Source of the DNA: Microcystis panniformis FACHB-1757
GTDB taxonomy: Bacteria; Cyanobacteriota; Cyanobacteriia; Cyanobacteriales; Microcystaceae
Assembly (NCBI RefSeq): GCF_001264245.1
Contig: NZ_CP011339.1
Span: forward strand, 310,001-374,000
Direction of reading: 5' to 3'
DNA: 64,000 nucleotides
This document shows positions 61,876-64,000 of this stretch, piece by piece (position 1 is the first letter of the stretch; every line of letters begins with the position of its first letter). Position numbers and translations under genes: made by a program. The notes below the pieces were generated by a model. It searched no databases, had not been told where the DNA came from, and saw only the letters and a list, made by a program, of their open reading frames with translations.

Positions 61876-62959
61876 ATTCAAAAATGAAACGCATCAACCT
61901 CAAGAGTTGACAAAGAAAGGCTCATCAGGTACTGTCTGATCATTAACAAAAACAAATCAGACCCAAAAACGAAGCCCCAACATCTTAACATAGAACAAAG
62001 AAACTTGCTCTACCAACTTAGTCAGGAGGGAAATTTATCTCAACGGCAAATGGCCGTCTGGCTCGGATGTCATCAAAGCACGATATCACGAGAATTAAGA
62101 AGGAATCAAAGTTCTCTCGGCTGCTATCTACCTGACACAGCACAAGCTGAAAGCGAGACGCGCACCAAAAATGCCAAACAACCCTTTAAAAATGTCAGAG
62201 AGTCAGCCTTAGAGTTGGTGAAAGAAGGATTGAAAAATTATCATAGTCCCGAACAAATAGCAGGTCGTCTGAAAAGAGCCAGTTAAGAATCGCTCAGTCA
62301 TGAAACCATCTATCAAATGATCTATCAAAACTACCCTTGACTGTGGAAAGTATCAAGAATACCTACGCGGCCAGACGAGGAAAAAGAAAGAGTCGAAATG
62401 GAGCAAAAAGTAAGCGTGGAGGGATTCCAGGGCGTGTAGATATCAGCGAGCGACCAGCAATTGCTGACCAGAAAACCGAAATCGGTCATTGGGAAAGTGA
62501 CACAATGATTGGGGGCAATCATCTAGGAGTTCTCGTTACTCATGTGTACAAAGCCTCGAAATTTTTAGGAGCAGGATTAGCCAAAAACAAAACCGCATCG
62601 GAAATCAATAGAGTCACAGAAAAACTTTTCCAAGAGATTCACCCTGACAAAAGAAAAACCTTTACTTGTGACAACGGCAAAGAATTTTGTGGATATCAAG
62701 AGTTGAGTCAGAAACTAGGAGCAGATTTTTATTTTGCTACTCCTTATCATTCGTGGGAGAGGGGATTAAACGAGCATACCAATGGACTGTTAAGACAATT
62801 TTTCCCCAAGGGAACGAATTTAAAAATTGTTAAGCCAGAGGAGGTGGAAAGAGTCGTAAACTTAATTAACAATCGTCCTCGAAAATGTCTTGACTATCGT
62901 ACCCCGAATGAGGTATTCTATAAAGGTAGATCAGATAGTGATGCAATTCAGACTTGAAT
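61876..62959 (+). mobile_element. IS30-family element, transposase degenerate
   Basis: Imperfect terminal repeats ATTCAA...TGAA..GCATCA occur at 61876 and, inverted, at the right end (TGCAATTCAGACTTGAAT to 62959). The coding part contains an IS30-type helix-turn-helix (NLSQRQMAVWLGCHQSTISR) and the DDE core. It is about 1084 bp with no clear target duplication. Confidence 0.7.
62005..62957 (+). pseudogene. IS30-family transposase, frameshifted
   Basis: The first frame (62005-62286) holds the HTH_38-type domain GCHQSTISRELRRNQSSLGC and QIAGRLKRAS. It then stops at a TAA. The second frame (from 62337) carries RVDISERPAIADQKTEIGHW followed by ESDTMIG (first Asp), TFTCDNGKEFCGY (second Asp) and PYHSWERGLNEHTNGLLRQF (catalytic Glu), then NNRPRKCLDYRTPNEVFY. 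At least two frame changes and one in-frame stop separate the parts near 62280-62400. It is a dead transposase. Confidence 0.82.
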
Positions 62960-63038
62960 CGGCCCAATCCTGTTATAATTGCAGTGAGATTACTAAACTT
63001 TTTTCCCAGATAAATTATAAGTAAGTGCTTATAATTAA

Positions 63039-63255
63039 GGTTCTACTGAACTTGTCATGTAAAATTGACAGTTGAAAATAGGCAAAAGGCAATAGGCAAA
63101 ATATTTTAAGAATTTAGTTTTTTAAGAAGAGAAGGAATCATTCGGGTTTCTTCCAGGAGTAAAGAAATAATCGATTTAATATCTTTTTCCCCTATTGCCT
63201 GTTGCCTGTTGCCTTAAATCAATTACTAATTTAGCATAACAATTACGGAAGAGCC
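63039..63255. mobile_element. ISL3-like MITE truncating a toxin gene
   Basis: The right end is the inverse of GGCTCTTCCGTAATTGTTAT, close to the terminal repeat of the ISL3 at 33401. The left end GGTTCTACTGAACTTGTCAT matches it imperfectly. The interior holds GGCAAAAGGCAATAGGCAAA and its inverse near 63190-63215. It is 217 bp, non-coding, with no clear 8-bp duplication. Its right end cuts into the DUF5615 toxin gene. Confidence 0.65.
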
Positions 63256-63340
63256 TTACATCAATCTTCAGATTCCGCAAAGCTTCCAGGACCGAGCGTT
63301 GACCCGCATCTTCATCAAGGTAGAGACGGATTTGACTCAT
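63256..63340 (-). pseudogene. DUF5615 PIN-like toxin, 5' fragment
   Basis: The minus-strand start SQIRLYLDEDAGQRSVLEAL followed by RNLKIDV has the DUF5615 opening with two catalytic acids (LDEDA). It then runs into the ISL3-like MITE after about 28 codons. The ATG (63340-63338) overlaps the stop of the DUF433 gene by one base, the usual antitoxin-toxin order. The toxin is therefore non-functional. Confidence 0.7.
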
Positions 63341-63630
63341 TACAATTCACCGGCTCGATATCGGGATTCCCAGTCTTCACAATCGGCTCGGTAAGCATCG
63401 ATATCGGCCTCTATCTGTTCTTTATTCGCGTGATAATACGCTAGAGCGCTATAAATTTGAGCCAGATTTAACTGAGGATACTCCTTAGCGATCGCTTCGG
63501 CACTCATTCCCGTTTTATGATCCATGACTAAACTTTGAATCGTGATTCTAGTTCCCGCGATCCGGGGACGGGAATTACAAATATCCGGACTAGCCACAAT
63601 AAATTCGCTAATATCAATGCCTGTAGCCAT
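63340..63630 (-). CDS. DUF433-family antitoxin (VapB45-like)
   Basis: This 96-residue protein from ATG 63630 has the DUF433 signature SPDICNSRPRIAGTRITIQS, then AEAIAKEYPQLNLAQIYSAL and AYYHANKEQIE. DUF433 proteins pair with DUF5615 PIN-like toxins; the toxin overlaps its stop here but is truncated. The start at 63684 is rejected because its first 18 residues lack similarity and the ATG 63630 reading begins the family fold. Confidence 0.82.
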   Translation of the reverse strand: MATGIDISEFIVASPDICNSRPRIAGTRITIQSLVMDHKTGMSAEAIAKEYPQLNLAQIYSALAYYHANKEQIEADIDAYRADCEDWESRYRAGEL

Positions 63631-63684
63631 ATTTTCGCCTAGAGAAGTCCCTTTTATTGTAGCTCGATCGATACATCCGAACAA

Positions 63685-63713
63685 GAAAAAAGCCCCCCTT
63701 TCGAGGATGCCCT
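63685..63713 (-). terminator. Rho-independent-like terminator for the PEP-CTERM gene
   Basis: On the minus strand GGGCATCCTC and GGGGGGC form a stem with a GAAA loop, followed by TTTTTTC. It lies about 80 bases after the stop of the minus-strand PEP-CTERM gene, whose transcript it would end. Confidence 0.5.
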
Positions 63714-63795
63714 TTTATCTAATGATTTAGACGCTAACTGATTGAGATGCCAAAAATAGGTAATTTATGGACTTTCCCATCAAAGTTAGGTTATA

Positions 63796-64000
63796 TTATG
63801 ACCATTTCTTAATTAAAAAACCCACCAAAGAAAACAGCCCTAACCCTAAAATAGAACTAGGCTCCGGTACAGATGGATTATTTTGCGGATTTAAACGAGC
63901 AATCCAAGCTTCAAGATTGCCATTAGGGTTCCATCCTTGACCCACGATCGTTAACCCATCAGCAGATACTTGAGGATTTCCAGCATAACTCAATGCCCCC
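63796..64000 (-). CDS. PEP-CTERM protein with HAF-like repeat, partial
   Basis: The minus-strand frame is open to the right edge of the window, so only the C-terminal 67 residues are visible. It has a repeat-like segment ALSYAGNPQVSADGLTIVGQ, then NPNGNLEAWIARL, which fits HAF-type beta repeats. The sorting tail VPEPSSILGLGLFSLVGFLI ends with a basic KK. PEP-CTERM tails direct proteins to exosortase processing and are linked to extracellular polysaccharide. The start lies outside the window. Confidence 0.85.
   Translation of the reverse strand, partial: GALSYAGNPQVSADGLTIVGQGWNPNGNLEAWIARLNPQNNPSVPEPSSILGLGLFSLVGFLIKKWS

Noticed and set aside
63234..63255. A second full ISL3 element near the right edge
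   Set aside because: Only the terminal repeats and a 217-bp non-coding interior are present, so it is treated as a MITE.

Overview
The window looks like a chromosomal segment of a bloom-forming unicellular cyanobacterium, most probably Microcystis. The evidence is the Mg-protoporphyrin methyltransferase ChlM, the CcmK3/CcmK4 carboxysome shell pair, a ModBC fusion, NarM, GuaB3, a PucC-type photosynthesis transporter, several cyanobacterial DUFs, HIP1 octamers (GCGATCGC) and an extreme load of IS elements, MITEs, short tandem repeats and toxin-antitoxin genes. The genus is inferred from gene style, not from a database match.

Layout. 1-3.7 kb is a toxin-antitoxin island: two HigBA-type modules (one toxin frameshifted) each preceded by the same 113-bp repeat, a PIN-toxin module and HicBA. 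3.9-14.5 kb is a surface-polysaccharide locus. Two glycosyltransferases and gmhB run leftward, gmhA-hddA-hddC run rightward, and together these four make GDP-D-glycero-alpha-D-manno-heptose. Three more glycosyltransferase genes follow; one is split by an IS630 element and one is frameshifted. 15.5-32.8 kb is core metabolism: murI, amiC, a broken Na+/H+ antiporter, modBC and modA, gpmA, pyk, chlM-panB-msrA, ccmK3-ccmK4, a repeat-bearing coiled-coil protein, cobA-hemD, cdsA and cbiT. 32.8-35.8 kb is a nested mobile region in which an ISL3 element sits inside a truncated IS605-type tnpB.

35.8-44.7 kb carries an SRPBCC protein, a cupin, tyrA, narM, a GT2 glycosyltransferase, decayed TIR and DUF4351 genes, a frameshifted PucC-family transporter, a pentapeptide-repeat protein and a split membrane protein. 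44.7-50.9 kb is a second accessory region with orphan antitoxins, a toxin/immunity-like pair, an AbrB-Doc-RelE wreck and a large TPR-CHAT protein. 50.9-61.5 kb returns to housekeeping with mnmG, cydAB, a phosphoribosyltransferase, an LRAT-domain protein, guaB3, a DUF760 protein and an HTTM-DCC fusion. 61.5-64 kb holds a tnpB fragment, a decayed IS30, an ISL3-like MITE that has truncated a DUF5615/DUF433 toxin-antitoxin pair, and the end of a PEP-CTERM protein.

Two patterns cut across the window. First, at least seven genes (higB1, two glycosyltransferases, the antiporter, msrA, the PucC transporter, guaB3) are each restored by adding one base to a homopolymer. That suggests homopolymer under-calling in the sequence, or, for the C8 tract in a glycosyltransferase, possible phase variation. 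Second, several mobile insertions can be resolved to the base by their target duplications: TA for the IS630, 8 bp for the ISL3, and 8 bp for a MITE after guaB3. No tRNA, rRNA or CRISPR array was seen. No wholly new system is proved; the best candidates for a second look are the small toxin/immunity-like pair near 46 kb, the set of tnpB right-end/omegaRNA remnants that lack an intact nuclease, and the TPR-CHAT gene.
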